Shown here in pieces: positions 38,701-47,184 of a stretch of 64,000 nucleotides of DNA. Position 1 is the first letter of the stretch. Every line of letters starts with the position of its first letter. Source of the stretch: Chryseobacterium indoltheticum (GTDB lineage: Bacteria; Bacteroidota; Bacteroidia; Flavobacteriales; Weeksellaceae); the NCBI RefSeq assembly GCF_003815915.1, contig NZ_CP033929.1:1116001-1180000 (forward strand), given 5' to 3'. A model generated the notes under the pieces. It searched no databases and was not told the DNA's origin. It saw nothing but the letters and a program-made list of their open reading frames with translations. Position numbers and translations under genes: made by a program.

Positions 38701-40550
38701 AAAAAGAGTATTATCAGAAACAGTTTGAGGCTGCAGCATTGGTTTCAAAATCATTTACCACGGATAAAGGCTTTCAGTATCTTAATGATGAATTATCGAG
38801 TGAGATAAAATCATTTGCTCTGGCTAATCATATTTTTGCTGAGGTAAATTGTCTGAATGCTGCATTTTATTTAAGAAAAGAAAACAAATCTGCCTTTTTA
38901 GTTTCAGAAAAAGCAGGTTTATTATATGAATCATTTTTAAAAGATCTCAAAGAAAAAGGGAAAGACCTCGAGTTTATCGATCAGCTCGATGCGTTGAAAA
39001 AGTATCCAGCTGCTTGTTTTTCTATTGCTGAAAGTGCTTTGAATGCCTTTTTATTTAATTCAGAATTAAATTTTGAAGATGATATTAGAAAAGAAACGGC
39101 TGTGTTTTTTGTAACGCAGCATTTCGATGCTAAAAATATCCTTCATATCGCTTATGAAACGGTTCTTAAAGGTTTGAAATCTTTAGAAAAAGATCTTGAC
39201 TATAGTTTAAATTACTATGAGTTTACAGCTCGTCTAACTCATTTCAATGAAGTGGTTGTTCCAAAATACAAACAGCTTCAGGAATTGAAAGCAAAATGGG
39301 TGAATGATAAAAAGAAAAGTCTGAAAATTGATACTTTCAAATCTCAGGTTTTAAGTTCATTTGTACGAAACAAATTAATCAATGATGTTTACTTTCCGCT
39401 GATTGGAGCCAATTTGGCAAAACAATTAGGAACGGTTGGAAATGATAAACGTACCGACAGAATGGGAATGTTGCTCCTCGTTTCACCTCCTGGTTATGGA
39501 AAAACCACATTGATGGAATATATGGCAGATCGAATGGGATTGGTTTTTATGAAAATTAACGGTCCGTCAATTGGTCACGATATTGTTTCCACAGATCCGA
39601 GCGAAGCTAAAAATGCAGGAGCAAAACAGGAACTTGAAAAGTTGAATTTAGCTTTAGAAATGGGTGATAATGTGATGTTGTATTTAGATGATATTCAGCA
39701 TTGTAACCCGGAGTTTTTGCAAAAATTTATTTCTTTGGCAGACGGACAACGAAAAATTGAAGGAATTTATAATGGTGAAAGCAAAACCTATGATTTAAGG
39801 TCAAAACGTTTTTGTCTTGTGATGGCCGGAAACCCATATACAGAAAGCGGTGAGAAGTTTAAAATTCCTGATATGCTGGCAAACCGTTCCGATACTTATA
39901 ATTTAGGTGAAATTTCTGGCAGCAAAACCGAGTTGTTTGATTTAAGTTTAATTGAAAATTCTCTGATGTCAAATGATTATCTTACCCGACTGACCCAGTT
40001 TGGAATGGAAAATCTGTATCATCTGTATGAAAGTATTAAATCTAATTCGCCAACTGTAGATTTGGCAGGAAACTTTAGTTCAAACGAGATTTCAGATTTT
40101 AGAAAGGTGCTGGAAAATATCTTGAAAGTAAGAAATATCGTTTTGAAAGTTAATAAGCAATACATTGTTTCGGCAGCGATGTCTGATGATTATCGTAACG
40201 AACCGTCTTTCAAACTACAAGGTTCTTACCGAAATATGAATAAACTGATCACGCAGATTCAGCCGATTTTAAAAGAGGAGGAAGTAACGCAGATTGTTTT
40301 AAATCATTACCAAAATGAATCTCAAACATTGACGACAGGAGCAGAATCGAATATGCTTAAATTGAAAGAGCTGATGAATATACTTTCGGAAGATGAAACT
40401 TTACGTTGGCAGGAGATCAAAAAAACATTTGTGAAAAATAAGACCCTCAAAGGATTAAGTGAAAATGACCGAATGACGCAGGTGATTGCATTATTGGCGC
40501 AGTTCAGCGAAGGTCTTGATGGTATAAAAGATGTTTTGAATAAAAACTAA
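35739..40550 (+). CDS. Giant AAA+ 'DNA repair ATPase' protein
   Basis: 1603 residues. The N-terminal about 400 residues are strand-rich, possibly propeller-like. Residues about 440-830 are coiled-coil. A C-terminal AAA+ module starts near 1240, with Walker A SPPGYGKTT (about 1249-1257) and Walker B-like NVMLYLDDIQH (about 1308-1318). A sensor-like LVMAGNPYTESGEKF follows. It matches the large family annotated DNA repair ATPase, which recurs beside flotillins and TerD-type stress genes. The molecular activity is unproven; by architecture it is a membrane- or DNA-linked remodelling ATPase. A strong terminator follows. Confidence 0.85.
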   Translation: MSEQLNSGTYEIIQNRLNEQKNDLIQRLQKLNENRKDIFGGVDFSLIANERISTEHNCVAKDIFSLNDILIFGSNAHLGLQTEINITDVFSIYKINNNSFEPKDSSLIGDEIFIDEFKNLYKYYRNTFFARFHFTENYLYMVFQLSESTSDIKAFKWLIKEDKLIYIDSRSASEVNYPPQHGFAWTKATRDMQRGGKFPHVSLADKVFVESIGGDITIKIEDNTDSGKGIYSEDVIHKDQNLDDAEIHFCDLDNLVLFKIKPYQESERYFIYNHKEKIVSRVDTLKYSAVLLPENQGVLFSNGYALQTGGLKVISQDQNRLHYLKTIPEPNDENFMYVFYDDKTNNYQLISYNIITQTIETPIRCSGFSILNDGRLIYLRETLETTKHHLAQIWQTPYSKELLPNTEKSDTLLYKIGNKDIVRVMAESQELITLLNKKDSYSGLYDDIVKLSTTILDAYYFLGDDEVENLDQPLKEIRNIAHSAINEYEKVVEQKKNTSEAVEKIKAAVEKILDDTKRINYSQLTEYIDMLSQIRALRGEIIGARDLKYVDAAILDSLEKSLSERSEELSNACVNFLLQEDSLLPYQNRAQQISENIINLQKAIDAKTIEEEINNLSGQLELLVDIVNNLKIEDTSQSTQIIENISVIFARLNQERLELSKRKRGISGKELSADFQAQMTLFDQSVINFLELSQTPEKCDEYLTKLSIKLEEMETKFVDFDEFIQKIGEKREEVYGHFQNKRVQLTEFRNKRTQSLYDSAQRILKSVQTKGESFDSENEINGYFATDLMVEKVRDISRQLMDFEDSAKAEEIQTLLKTSQQEAVRKLKDKKEIYADGDNVIALGEYKFAVNRQKLDLTLVLRNAQYYYHLTGTGFYEPLNFETISDYKEVWNQEYISENSNVKRFEYLAWNVFSLNKNINTEELNRNVIQQFMTEHFGEGLVKGIHDEDALVIVSKLQQMHNELGLMQFTPKERALAQLFWYFLNEEKKEYYQKQFEAAALVSKSFTTDKGFQYLNDELSSEIKSFALANHIFAEVNCLNAAFYLRKENKSAFLVSEKAGLLYESFLKDLKEKGKDLEFIDQLDALKKYPAACFSIAESALNAFLFNSELNFEDDIRKETAVFFVTQHFDAKNILHIAYETVLKGLKSLEKDLDYSLNYYEFTARLTHFNEVVVPKYKQLQELKAKWVNDKKKSLKIDTFKSQVLSSFVRNKLINDVYFPLIGANLAKQLGTVGNDKRTDRMGMLLLVSPPGYGKTTLMEYMADRMGLVFMKINGPSIGHDIVSTDPSEAKNAGAKQELEKLNLALEMGDNVMLYLDDIQHCNPEFLQKFISLADGQRKIEGIYNGESKTYDLRSKRFCLVMAGNPYTESGEKFKIPDMLANRSDTYNLGEISGSKTELFDLSLIENSLMSNDYLTRLTQFGMENLYHLYESIKSNSPTVDLAGNFSSNEISDFRKVLENILKVRNIVLKVNKQYIVSAAMSDDYRNEPSFKLQGSYRNMNKLITQIQPILKEEEVTQIVLNHYQNESQTLTTGAESNMLKLKELMNILSEDETLRWQEIKKTFVKNKTLKGLSENDRMTQVIALLAQFSEGLDGIKDVLNKN

Positions 40551-40556
40551 AAACAA

Positions 40557-40587
40557 AAAAAACACTACTCAAAGTAGTGTTTTTTTG
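40557..40587. terminator. Bidirectional terminator
   Basis: AACACTAC (40561-40568) and GTAGTGTT (40574-40581) form a perfect stem flanked by A- and T-tracts. It serves both the ATPase gene and the convergent HTH gene. Confidence 0.85.
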
Positions 40588-40929
40588 CTATTTGCCTGAA
40601 TCACTTTGCAGTTCTTCTTCTAACAATTTTCTCCATTTTGCAAAAGTCGTTCTGCTGATGTTATACTTTGTCGACATAAAACTTGTAGAAAAACCATGTT
40701 TTTTTTGATAATTCAGAAGTTTCATCATGGTCTTCTTGTCGTACGTTTTAAGCTGCTGATTCGTTTTTGAAGTCTCTTTGTTTTGCTTAAAAAGCTTCTC
40801 GTTCAGCTTTAAAATATCTTCTGTAGAGTCTAGTTTGCACAGCTGTTCCCTTATTTTAGGGCATTTTAGCTTTTCCGGGTGCTGCTGTTGTAAGAGATCT
40901 TGGTAGATCCTGTTGTAATTTGGTCTCAT
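40588..40929 (-). CDS. HTH protein of transposase-like type
   Basis: 113 residues, basic. The C-terminal half is a helix-turn-helix (MKLLNYQKKHGFSTSFMSTKYNISRTTFAKWRKLLEEEL) like the OrfA part of IS3-type transposases. There is no catalytic partner ORF nearby. With the next gene it forms a pair of small HTH proteins; such pairs recur in flavobacterial genomes and are often labelled transposase. It could be a remnant of an element or a regulator. It is encoded 24 bp downstream of its partner, so the two are probably co-transcribed. Confidence 0.72.
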   Translation of the reverse strand: MRPNYNRIYQDLLQQQHPEKLKCPKIREQLCKLDSTEDILKLNEKLFKQNKETSKTNQQLKTYDKKTMMKLLNYQKKHGFSTSFMSTKYNISRTTFAKWRKLLEEELQSDSGK

Positions 40930-40953
40930 AAAATATTGTGTGTTTCGTGGTGT

Positions 40954-41373
40954 TTATCTTTGCTTTTGAATCCAGCGATGTAGCGTGCTTTTCGGAATAG
41001 AATATTCTTTGATTACATCGGCCTGCGTCATTTCTCCGGATTCAATTTTGTCTAGGATGAAATTTTTTATTTCCTGAGTGTAAATATTTTTCCTAAACTG
41101 TGGTGTTTTTTCGCTCTTTGGTGCGTCGGTTTTATTTACTGCTGCAGGAGGTGCGTATAATATAAGATGTGAACTGTATAGCCTGAAAAAATCATATTCC
41201 AAAAGCTTGCTCCACCTCAAAAGAATATCAGTTTCTACAGATTTGCTTTCATATACTTTCTCTACAAATTCTTCATCCTTCGCAAGAAAATTGCAGATTC
41301 TTTCTATAGGAATGTTTTTATGATCTACCATCTCCTTGATGTACTTTCCTATATGTATGTTTTTATATAACAT
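40954..41373 (-). CDS. HTH protein, partner of the 40588 gene
   Basis: 139 residues. The N-terminal part (KYIKEMVDHKNIPIERICNFLAKDEEFVEKVYESKSVETDILLRWSKLL) resembles an XRE-like domain. After a Pro/Lys-rich linker, a second helix-turn-helix (ILDKIESGEMTQADVIKEYSIPKSTLHRWIQKQR) resembles transposase DNA-binding heads. It has two DNA-binding modules and no nuclease motif. It lies directly upstream of the 113-residue HTH gene on the same strand. The function is unknown. Confidence 0.72.
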   Translation of the reverse strand: MLYKNIHIGKYIKEMVDHKNIPIERICNFLAKDEEFVEKVYESKSVETDILLRWSKLLEYDFFRLYSSHLILYAPPAAVNKTDAPKSEKTPQFRKNIYTQEIKNFILDKIESGEMTQADVIKEYSIPKSTLHRWIQKQR

Positions 41374-42051
41374 TTACTAATAATGGCTTTTTTTTAAATT
41401 AATCGCATTTTGGGTAGTAAAGGAATGAATATGAGCGCTGTGTAAAAAAATATGAAAATTCCTACATACTTTTGAATTGCTCAAAAAAGTGGCTACTTCA
41501 TTACTTTACAATATCAACCGTTGATTTATTGTAAAAAATTGATTTTCAGTAATTTGTGTTTGTGATTGGGTTATAAACAGGATATACAGTATCATTTTAA
41601 ATTTCAGGAGATTATTTTTATAAAAATTCATAAAGCTTACAATTTATTAGTTCTATGCAGATGTTGCTATGAATGTTTTAAAATAATATGATCAACTTGT
41701 AATTAAAAATTTTCTTGTTTATCCCTCAAAATTAAAAAAAAATACCGAGAAATCACTATTGTTTGTTTAGATAAATGTTAATAATAATTAATTTATGTTG
41801 AAAATAGACTGTTAAAAAATACTTTTAAAAGAGAAAATTAAAATTCATATTGCTTCTTTCTTATACATTTTCAATGCGATACAGTTTAGGGCGCTGATGA
41901 ATATTTTTCATTGTTAATCTGATATTGATGAGAAGTCTTATTTTTGCCAAAAGAAAAATAAATTCTGTTTTGCGGATATTTCGTGAATTGTACTTCCTAT
42001 CTGGTTTGATAAGGAATTTATATAATCTTTAATAATATTATAAAATTGTTT
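41374..42051. other. Long AT-rich intergenic region
   Basis: About 680 bp with no ORF, RNA gene, strong hairpin or recognised repeat. It must carry promoters for the divergent HTH pair and SulP genes, but no clear TAnnTTTG element stands out. Confidence 0.5.
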
Positions 42052-43587
42052 ATGCAGTCTCTCGCCTTATTTGACTTTTCAAAAAAAATAAATTATAAAA
42101 ATGAATTGCTGGCAGGGTTTACTGTTGCAATGACCATGATTCCGGAATCGCTTTCATTTGCAATTCTGGCAGGGCTTTCTCCGTTAACAGGGCTTTATGC
42201 AGCGTTCATGATGGGCTTGGTTACTGCGGTTTTTGGCGGTCGTCCCGGAATGGTCTCCGGTGGAGCAGGGGCAACAATTGTTGTTTTGATAGCTCTGATC
42301 AAGTCACATGGAATAGAATATCTGTTTGCAACTGTAATTTTAGCCGGAATTTTACAGCTTTTAGTAGGTGTTTTCAAATTAGGTAAATTTGTAAGATTAA
42401 TTCCGCAACCTGTAATGTATGGTTTTTTGAATGGGTTGGCGGTTATCATTTTTATGGCTCAGGTCGAGCAATTCAAAATTGTAGATGCAAGCGGAGTTGT
42501 AAGCTGGCTGTATGGTTCATCATTATATATTATGTTGGGATTAACGGCTTTAACGATTGCGATTGTTTATTTCTTTCCAAAAATTACAAAAGTGGTTCCC
42601 GCTTCTTTAGTTGCGATATTAATTGTGTTTGGAATCGTTTTAGGCTTCGGAATTAATACTAAAACAGTCGCCGATATTGCGAATATAAGTGGCGGTTTGC
42701 CAAGTTTTCATATTCCTAAACTTCCTTTTTCTTTGGAAACTTTGCAAATCATTTTTCCTTACGCTTTAATTATGGCGGGTGTCGGTTTGATCGAATCTTT
42801 GCTGACTTTATCAATGGTTGATGAAATTACCAACTCGAAAGGAAGTGCCAATAAAGAATCTGTTGCTCAGGGTTTAGCCAATATTACCAACGGTTTTTTT
42901 GGAGGAATGGGAGGTTGTGCAATGGTTGCGCAGACTTTAGTTAATCTAAATGCAGGTTCCAGAGCTAGACTTTCAGGGATTATTGCTTCAATTACTATTT
43001 TAATTATCATTCTTGTCGGTGCACCGTTTATCGAAAAGATTCCAATGGCAGCTTTGGTTGGAGTCATGATGATGGTGGCAATCAGTACTTTTCAGTGGGT
43101 TTCAATACGAATTGTCAACAAGATGCCTAAATCTGATATTTTTGTCGGAATAACGGTTGCTTTAATCACCATTGTTCTTCATAATTTAGCATTAGCAGTT
43201 TTGGTAGGTGTAATTATTGCAGCGTTGGTTTTTGCTTGGGATAATGCCAAAAGAATTCGTGCAAGAAAGCATATTGATGAAAAAGGTGTCAAACATTACG
43301 AAATTTTCGGACCCTTGTTTTTCGGTTCTGTAACAGCTTTTACAGATAAATTTGATCCGGCAAATGATCCCGCTGAAGTTATTATAGACTTTAAAGAAAG
43401 CAGAATTGTCGATATGAGCGCTATTGATGCTTTAGACAAGCTTTCAAAAAAGTACAGCCAGCTCAATAAAAAACTATACTTAAAACATCTTAGCGAAGAC
43501 TGCCGAAAAATGTTGAAAAATGCAGAAGCGGTAATCGAAGTTAATATTCAGGATGATCCTACTTACAAAGTAATGCCTGAGAAGTAG
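42052..43587 (+). CDS. SulP-family anion permease with STAS domain
   Basis: 511 residues from the ATG at 42052; a TTG two codons earlier is less likely. There are about ten to twelve membrane segments between residues 15 and 400, starting with GFTVAMTMIPESLSFAILAGLSPLTGLYAAF, the SulP signature. A cytoplasmic STAS domain covers about 415-505 (VIIDFKESRIVDMSAIDALDKLSKKY). SulP proteins move sulfate, bicarbonate or other anions with H+ or Na+; the anion here is unknown. It is monocistronic, upstream of the ter cluster. Confidence 0.93.
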   Translation: MQSLALFDFSKKINYKNELLAGFTVAMTMIPESLSFAILAGLSPLTGLYAAFMMGLVTAVFGGRPGMVSGGAGATIVVLIALIKSHGIEYLFATVILAGILQLLVGVFKLGKFVRLIPQPVMYGFLNGLAVIIFMAQVEQFKIVDASGVVSWLYGSSLYIMLGLTALTIAIVYFFPKITKVVPASLVAILIVFGIVLGFGINTKTVADIANISGGLPSFHIPKLPFSLETLQIIFPYALIMAGVGLIESLLTLSMVDEITNSKGSANKESVAQGLANITNGFFGGMGGCAMVAQTLVNLNAGSRARLSGIIASITILIIILVGAPFIEKIPMAALVGVMMMVAISTFQWVSIRIVNKMPKSDIFVGITVALITIVLHNLALAVLVGVIIAALVFAWDNAKRIRARKHIDEKGVKHYEIFGPLFFGSVTAFTDKFDPANDPAEVIIDFKESRIVDMSAIDALDKLSKKYSQLNKKLYLKHLSEDCRKMLKNAEAVIEVNIQDDPTYKVMPEK

Positions 43588-43641
43588 GAGCGTTTTTGAG
43601 TTTGAGGGTTGGAGTGTTTGAGAGTTGTGGTGTTTAAATTT

Positions 43642-43676
43642 GTCATTACGAGGAGCGGAGTGATGAGGCAATCTCA
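43642..43676. repeat. REP-like fragment
   Basis: GTCATTACGAGGAGCGGAGT, then GATGAGGCAATCTC: a half copy of the repeat at 17968-18051. Confidence 0.6.
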
Positions 43677-43949
43677 TGAAAAAATCTTTAGAATTAAAAT
43701 TCATTTAAAATTTTTTGGAAATAATTAATTCTCATTTTCTGTTAGAATACATAAATATAAAGTTAAAAGTAAAACTTAAAATCATTCGTCTTTAATTAAA
43801 ATCTTAAAAAATCTTAAAAAAAATCAAGATTGAATGAAAAATTTTATCTTTGAGAGGAATTGATTATTAAAACACATCATGATGATTAAAAGATGTAAAA
43901 TATTAAAAATCTTTTTCAATAAAGGCTAACATAATTAACTTATAATATT
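43677..43949. other. Intergenic upstream of the ter cluster
   Basis: AT-rich with repeated AAATCTTAAAAAAT. A TTTATCTTTGAG sequence near 43842-43853 contains TATCTTTG, a match to the -7 element and a plausible promoter about 100 nt before the HAD gene. Confidence 0.5.
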
Positions 43950-44624
43950 TTGAAAACAGATATTGACATTCATAGGCACGATCATTTTTCGTTTGATCTG
44001 TGGCTTACTTTAATAAAATCTCACCCTGAATTTAAAACAAAAAGAGTGGAGCTTTTTTCCTCTTTTTTTAACGTGGACAAACCTATTGAAGAAGTAGCAA
44101 AAGCAGTGAAATATTATGATGATCTCTGTAATACGATTAATGAGGTAATCGGTGGAAATGTGGATACGTTTGAGATTTATTTATTGATTTTAAACTCATT
44201 GAATGTCGATATAAAACAACTGAATCAGGATAATTTCAAAGAGTTTTATCAAAAAAGTGAAGATTTGTTTTTAGAATATAAACCTGTCGTGATTTTTAAC
44301 GAATTACATAATTTTTTCGATGAAATTAAAAACCAGGGAAAAACAATCAATATTCTGAGCAATACAGGTTTTATCAAAGGTAAAACTATGCGTAAATTTT
44401 TGATTAATGAAAATCTCGATCAATACATCGATTTCCATATTTATTCTGACGAAATAAAATGCTCTAAACCCAATCCTTTGGTTTTTCAGGAAGTGAAAAA
44501 TCAGATTAGAAATCAGGAAATTCAAATGGATCAGATTTTGCATATTGGCGATAATCCGATTGCTGATTATAAAGGCGCAAAAGATTTCGGATTCAGTGCA
44601 CATCTACTCAAACACCAAATATAA
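43950..44624 (+). CDS. HAD-superfamily hydrolase of the ter cluster
   Basis: 224 residues with a probable TTG start at 43950; no in-frame ATG lies nearby. HAD motif I appears as SFDLWLTLIKS (about residues 13-23), motif II in NILSNTGF, the motif III Lys region in FHIYSDEIKCSKPNPLVF and motif IV in ILHIGDNPIADYKGA. The catalytic Asp is in FDLWLTL, and the second Asp of the usual DxD is replaced, as in several HAD subgroups. HAD proteins are standard companions of TerD genes and PRTases in Ter stress systems. The next gene starts 1 bp later, so the set is an operon. Confidence 0.85.
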   Translation: MKTDIDIHRHDHFSFDLWLTLIKSHPEFKTKRVELFSSFFNVDKPIEEVAKAVKYYDDLCNTINEVIGGNVDTFEIYLLILNSLNVDIKQLNQDNFKEFYQKSEDLFLEYKPVVIFNELHNFFDEIKNQGKTINILSNTGFIKGKTMRKFLINENLDQYIDFHIYSDEIKCSKPNPLVFQEVKNQIRNQEIQMDQILHIGDNPIADYKGAKDFGFSAHLLKHQI

Positions 44625-44625
44625 T

Positions 44626-45450
44626 ATGAACAAGCGTTACAGTTTACATAAAATAGATTCTGCGGAAGAGTTTACTTTTTCGCCTGCCGAATATAGCTAT
44701 TTCAAATATGGAGATAAATTTTTTGCGGAAAAATTTGCAAAAGAACTTTTTGAAGGGTTTATCGGCCAGCATCAGGAGATTTTAGATACCGATAAAGAAA
44801 TTGTAGTATTGCCGAGTCCGTACATGGCGATTCCTACCGCTTCCAATTTCCTTTGTTTTTATTTTAAAAAACATCTTGACTTTTATCTTTTTCAAAAAGG
44901 AAAAAAGTCGAGCATCATTTCAAAAATCAATAGAAATCATACTTACACTACAGATTACGGAAATCTCAGTTTTGAAGACCGTAAAAGTTTGATTGCAAAC
45001 GACACTTACTATTTAGATAAAGATTTTTTGAGAGAAAAACTGTGTATTTTTATCGATGATATCAAAATCACGGGAAGTCATGAATATACGGTAAATAAAA
45101 TTCTCAATCAATATGCAGTAAACGCAGATTTTCTGTTTATGTATTACGCTGAACTTACGAATTTTGACATCGATCCTACCATTGAAAACTTCTTTAATTA
45201 CTATACGGTAAAAGATGTTCAGGACGTTGTAAAGGTGATGGCTAAAGAAAGTTTTCAGTTTAATACGAGAATTGTAAAATATATTTTAGGGCTAAATTCA
45301 GAAAATTTTGAGTATCTTACCTCAAATGTAAAAAAACAGCATACAGATGATTTAATTGAGCTGGCCATCAGCAATAATTATCATTTAATAAAAGAATACG
45401 AAAATAACATAAATACTTTAACACAAACAGAAATCTATTATGGCAATTAA
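44626..45450 (+). CDS. Phosphoribosyltransferase-like protein of the ter cluster
   Basis: 274 residues from the ATG at 44626, immediately after the HAD stop; the longer open frame upstream overlaps HAD and is not used. LCIFIDDIKITGSHEYT (about 144-160) fits the PRPP-binding loop of type I phosphoribosyltransferases (hydrophobics, acidic pair, T-G). IVVLPSPYMAIPTASNF may be an earlier loop. Comparative work on Ter systems reports PRTase genes next to HAD and TerD genes, possibly making a nucleoside-like metabolite. The product here is not known. It overlaps the TerD gene by 11 bp. Confidence 0.78.
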   Translation: MNKRYSLHKIDSAEEFTFSPAEYSYFKYGDKFFAEKFAKELFEGFIGQHQEILDTDKEIVVLPSPYMAIPTASNFLCFYFKKHLDFYLFQKGKKSSIISKINRNHTYTTDYGNLSFEDRKSLIANDTYYLDKDFLREKLCIFIDDIKITGSHEYTVNKILNQYAVNADFLFMYYAELTNFDIDPTIENFFNYYTVKDVQDVVKVMAKESFQFNTRIVKYILGLNSENFEYLTSNVKKQHTDDLIELAISNNYHLIKEYENNINTLTQTEIYYGN

Positions 45451-45994
45451 CTTACAGAAAGGACAAAGAGAAAATATAAATGCACCAAAATTTACAATAG
45501 GTTTAGGTTGGGACGTAAATAATACTTCAACCGGTGGAGCTTTTGACCTTGATGCTTCTTTATTCCTGTTGAATGACAGCAAAAAATTGGTTTCTGATAA
45601 CCATTTTATCTTTTATAACAATCTTGAATCTCCTGATAAAGCTGTAATTCACTCTGGTGATAATCTTACAGGTGACGGTGATGGTGATGATGAGCAAATC
45701 AAAATCGATTTAACGAAAATTGATGCTGCCGTACAAGAAATCACTGTTGTGGTAACCATTCACGATGCAGATGCAAGAAGACAAAACTTCGGACAGGTAA
45801 GAAATTCTTTCATCAGAATTTTCAATACAGAAACCAATGAAGAGATTTTAAAGTATGAATTAGACGAAGATTTCTCTATCGAAACAGCAGTAGAATTTGG
45901 AAGAATCTACAACAGAAATGGTGAATGGAAATTCGAAGCGGTAGGAAGCGGGCAGAGAGACGGTCTGGATAAATTTGTATCAATGTATCAATAA
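45440..45994 (+). CDS. TerD-family stress protein 1
   Basis: 184 residues. The family core is clear: IGLGWDVNN near 20-28, GGAFDLDASLFLL, then SPDKAVIHSGDNLTGDGDGDDEQIKIDL, whose acidic residues are the Ca2+-binding sites of TerD proteins. RNSFIRIFN and FGRIYNRNGEWKFEAVG close the fold. TerD proteins are cytosolic calcium-binding stress proteins linked to tellurite and phage resistance. It overlaps the PRTase gene by 11 bp and is 8 bp before telA, so coordinated expression is expected. Confidence 0.95.
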   Translation: MAINLQKGQRENINAPKFTIGLGWDVNNTSTGGAFDLDASLFLLNDSKKLVSDNHFIFYNNLESPDKAVIHSGDNLTGDGDGDDEQIKIDLTKIDAAVQEITVVVTIHDADARRQNFGQVRNSFIRIFNTETNEEILKYELDEDFSIETAVEFGRIYNRNGEWKFEAVGSGQRDGLDKFVSMYQ

Positions 45995-46002
45995 TTAGTA
46001 TT

Positions 46003-47169
46003 ATGGATAATCAGAATAACCAAAACGATCCACTGGGATCAATTGAACCACTGAAAAGTTTTGATCCGACACCATCTATGAGTCAATCTCTTCAACCTGA
46101 TCCTGCAGCTCCTGCAGTTTTGATGGATAGAGATGGAAACGTGAATCTAAATCAGATTCAGCAGCAGGATCGCGCAAAATACGAAATGGTTGCTAACGCA
46201 ATTGATGAAACCAATCCGGGATCTATCGTCAACTTCGGTTCAGAATTACAGAAAACACTTGCCAACCAAAGTGATAGTTTCTTAAGCAACGTAAGAAGAT
46301 CAAATTCTGGTGAAGTAGGAGAATTGATTAATAATTTATTGGTCGAGCTGAACTATGTAGACGTAGACGAAATCAATAACGGCGGAGTAAAAGGTTTTTT
46401 AAGCAAAATTCCTTTTATGAAAAAGATGTTGACGCAGGTTGACAATCTTTTTGCTAAATATGATAAGATCACAAATAATATCGACCAGATTTCACATAAA
46501 GTAAACGCCGGAATTATCACTTCAACGAAAGATAATGCGGTTTTACAGACTATTTTCGACAGCAATGTGAATTCCATTAAAGCTATTGAAGATCTGGTAA
46601 TTGCCGGAAATTTAAGAATGGAAAAAGCTGCTTTGGAATTGGCAAATATGGAAGCAAATGTTCAGAATTTTGCAGACTACCAGATTGCTGATAAAAGAGA
46701 TTTTATCAACAGATTAGACAGAAGATTGGCTGATCTGAAAGTGGTTCGTTTGATTATGATGCAATCACTTCCTCAAATCAGATTGGTGCAGAATAACAAC
46801 GTTTCGATTGCTGAAAAAGCGCAGACGATTCTTACGACAACTTTACCGGTTTGGAAGAACCAGCTTTCTTTAGCAGTTGCAATGCACAGACAACAGCAGA
46901 ATATTGAGATTCAGCAGAAAGTTTCGCAAACAACTGAAGATATTCTAAAGAAAAATGCAGAACGTTTGGGTCAGAATTCAAGAAATGTAGCAAGAGCAAA
47001 CGAACAGACGATTGTTTCTGCTGAAACGTTGAAAGAAACTACTGCAATGTTGATTAATACCTTGAATGAAGTGAAACAGATTCAGAAACAAGGTACCGAA
47101 AGCAGAAGAAAACTGGATCAGGATCTTCAGACGTTGGAAAGCGAATTAAAAGCAAATATCAGAGGGTAA
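46003..47169 (+). CDS. telA: TelA-like toxic anion resistance protein
   Basis: 388 residues, mostly helical and coiled coil, of the TelA/KlaA family. Recognisable segments are NEQ- and KLRMEKAALELANMEANVQNFADYQIAD-like helices in the middle, followed by LRLVQNNNVSIAEKAQTILTTTLPVWKNQLSLAVAMHRQQQNI. The latter matches the conserved LPLIRNNN...PLWK block of the family. A disordered N-terminus with Pro/Gln/Asp covers residues 1-50. TelA proteins accompany TerD genes, and the mechanism is not settled. It is 15 bp before the next gene. Confidence 0.92.
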   Translation: MDNQNNQNDPLGSIEPLKSFDPTPSMSQSLQPDPAAPAVLMDRDGNVNLNQIQQQDRAKYEMVANAIDETNPGSIVNFGSELQKTLANQSDSFLSNVRRSNSGEVGELINNLLVELNYVDVDEINNGGVKGFLSKIPFMKKMLTQVDNLFAKYDKITNNIDQISHKVNAGIITSTKDNAVLQTIFDSNVNSIKAIEDLVIAGNLRMEKAALELANMEANVQNFADYQIADKRDFINRLDRRLADLKVVRLIMMQSLPQIRLVQNNNVSIAEKAQTILTTTLPVWKNQLSLAVAMHRQQQNIEIQQKVSQTTEDILKKNAERLGQNSRNVARANEQTIVSAETLKETTAMLINTLNEVKQIQKQGTESRRKLDQDLQTLESELKANIRG

Positions 47170-47184
47170 TAAGACGGTAAAACG

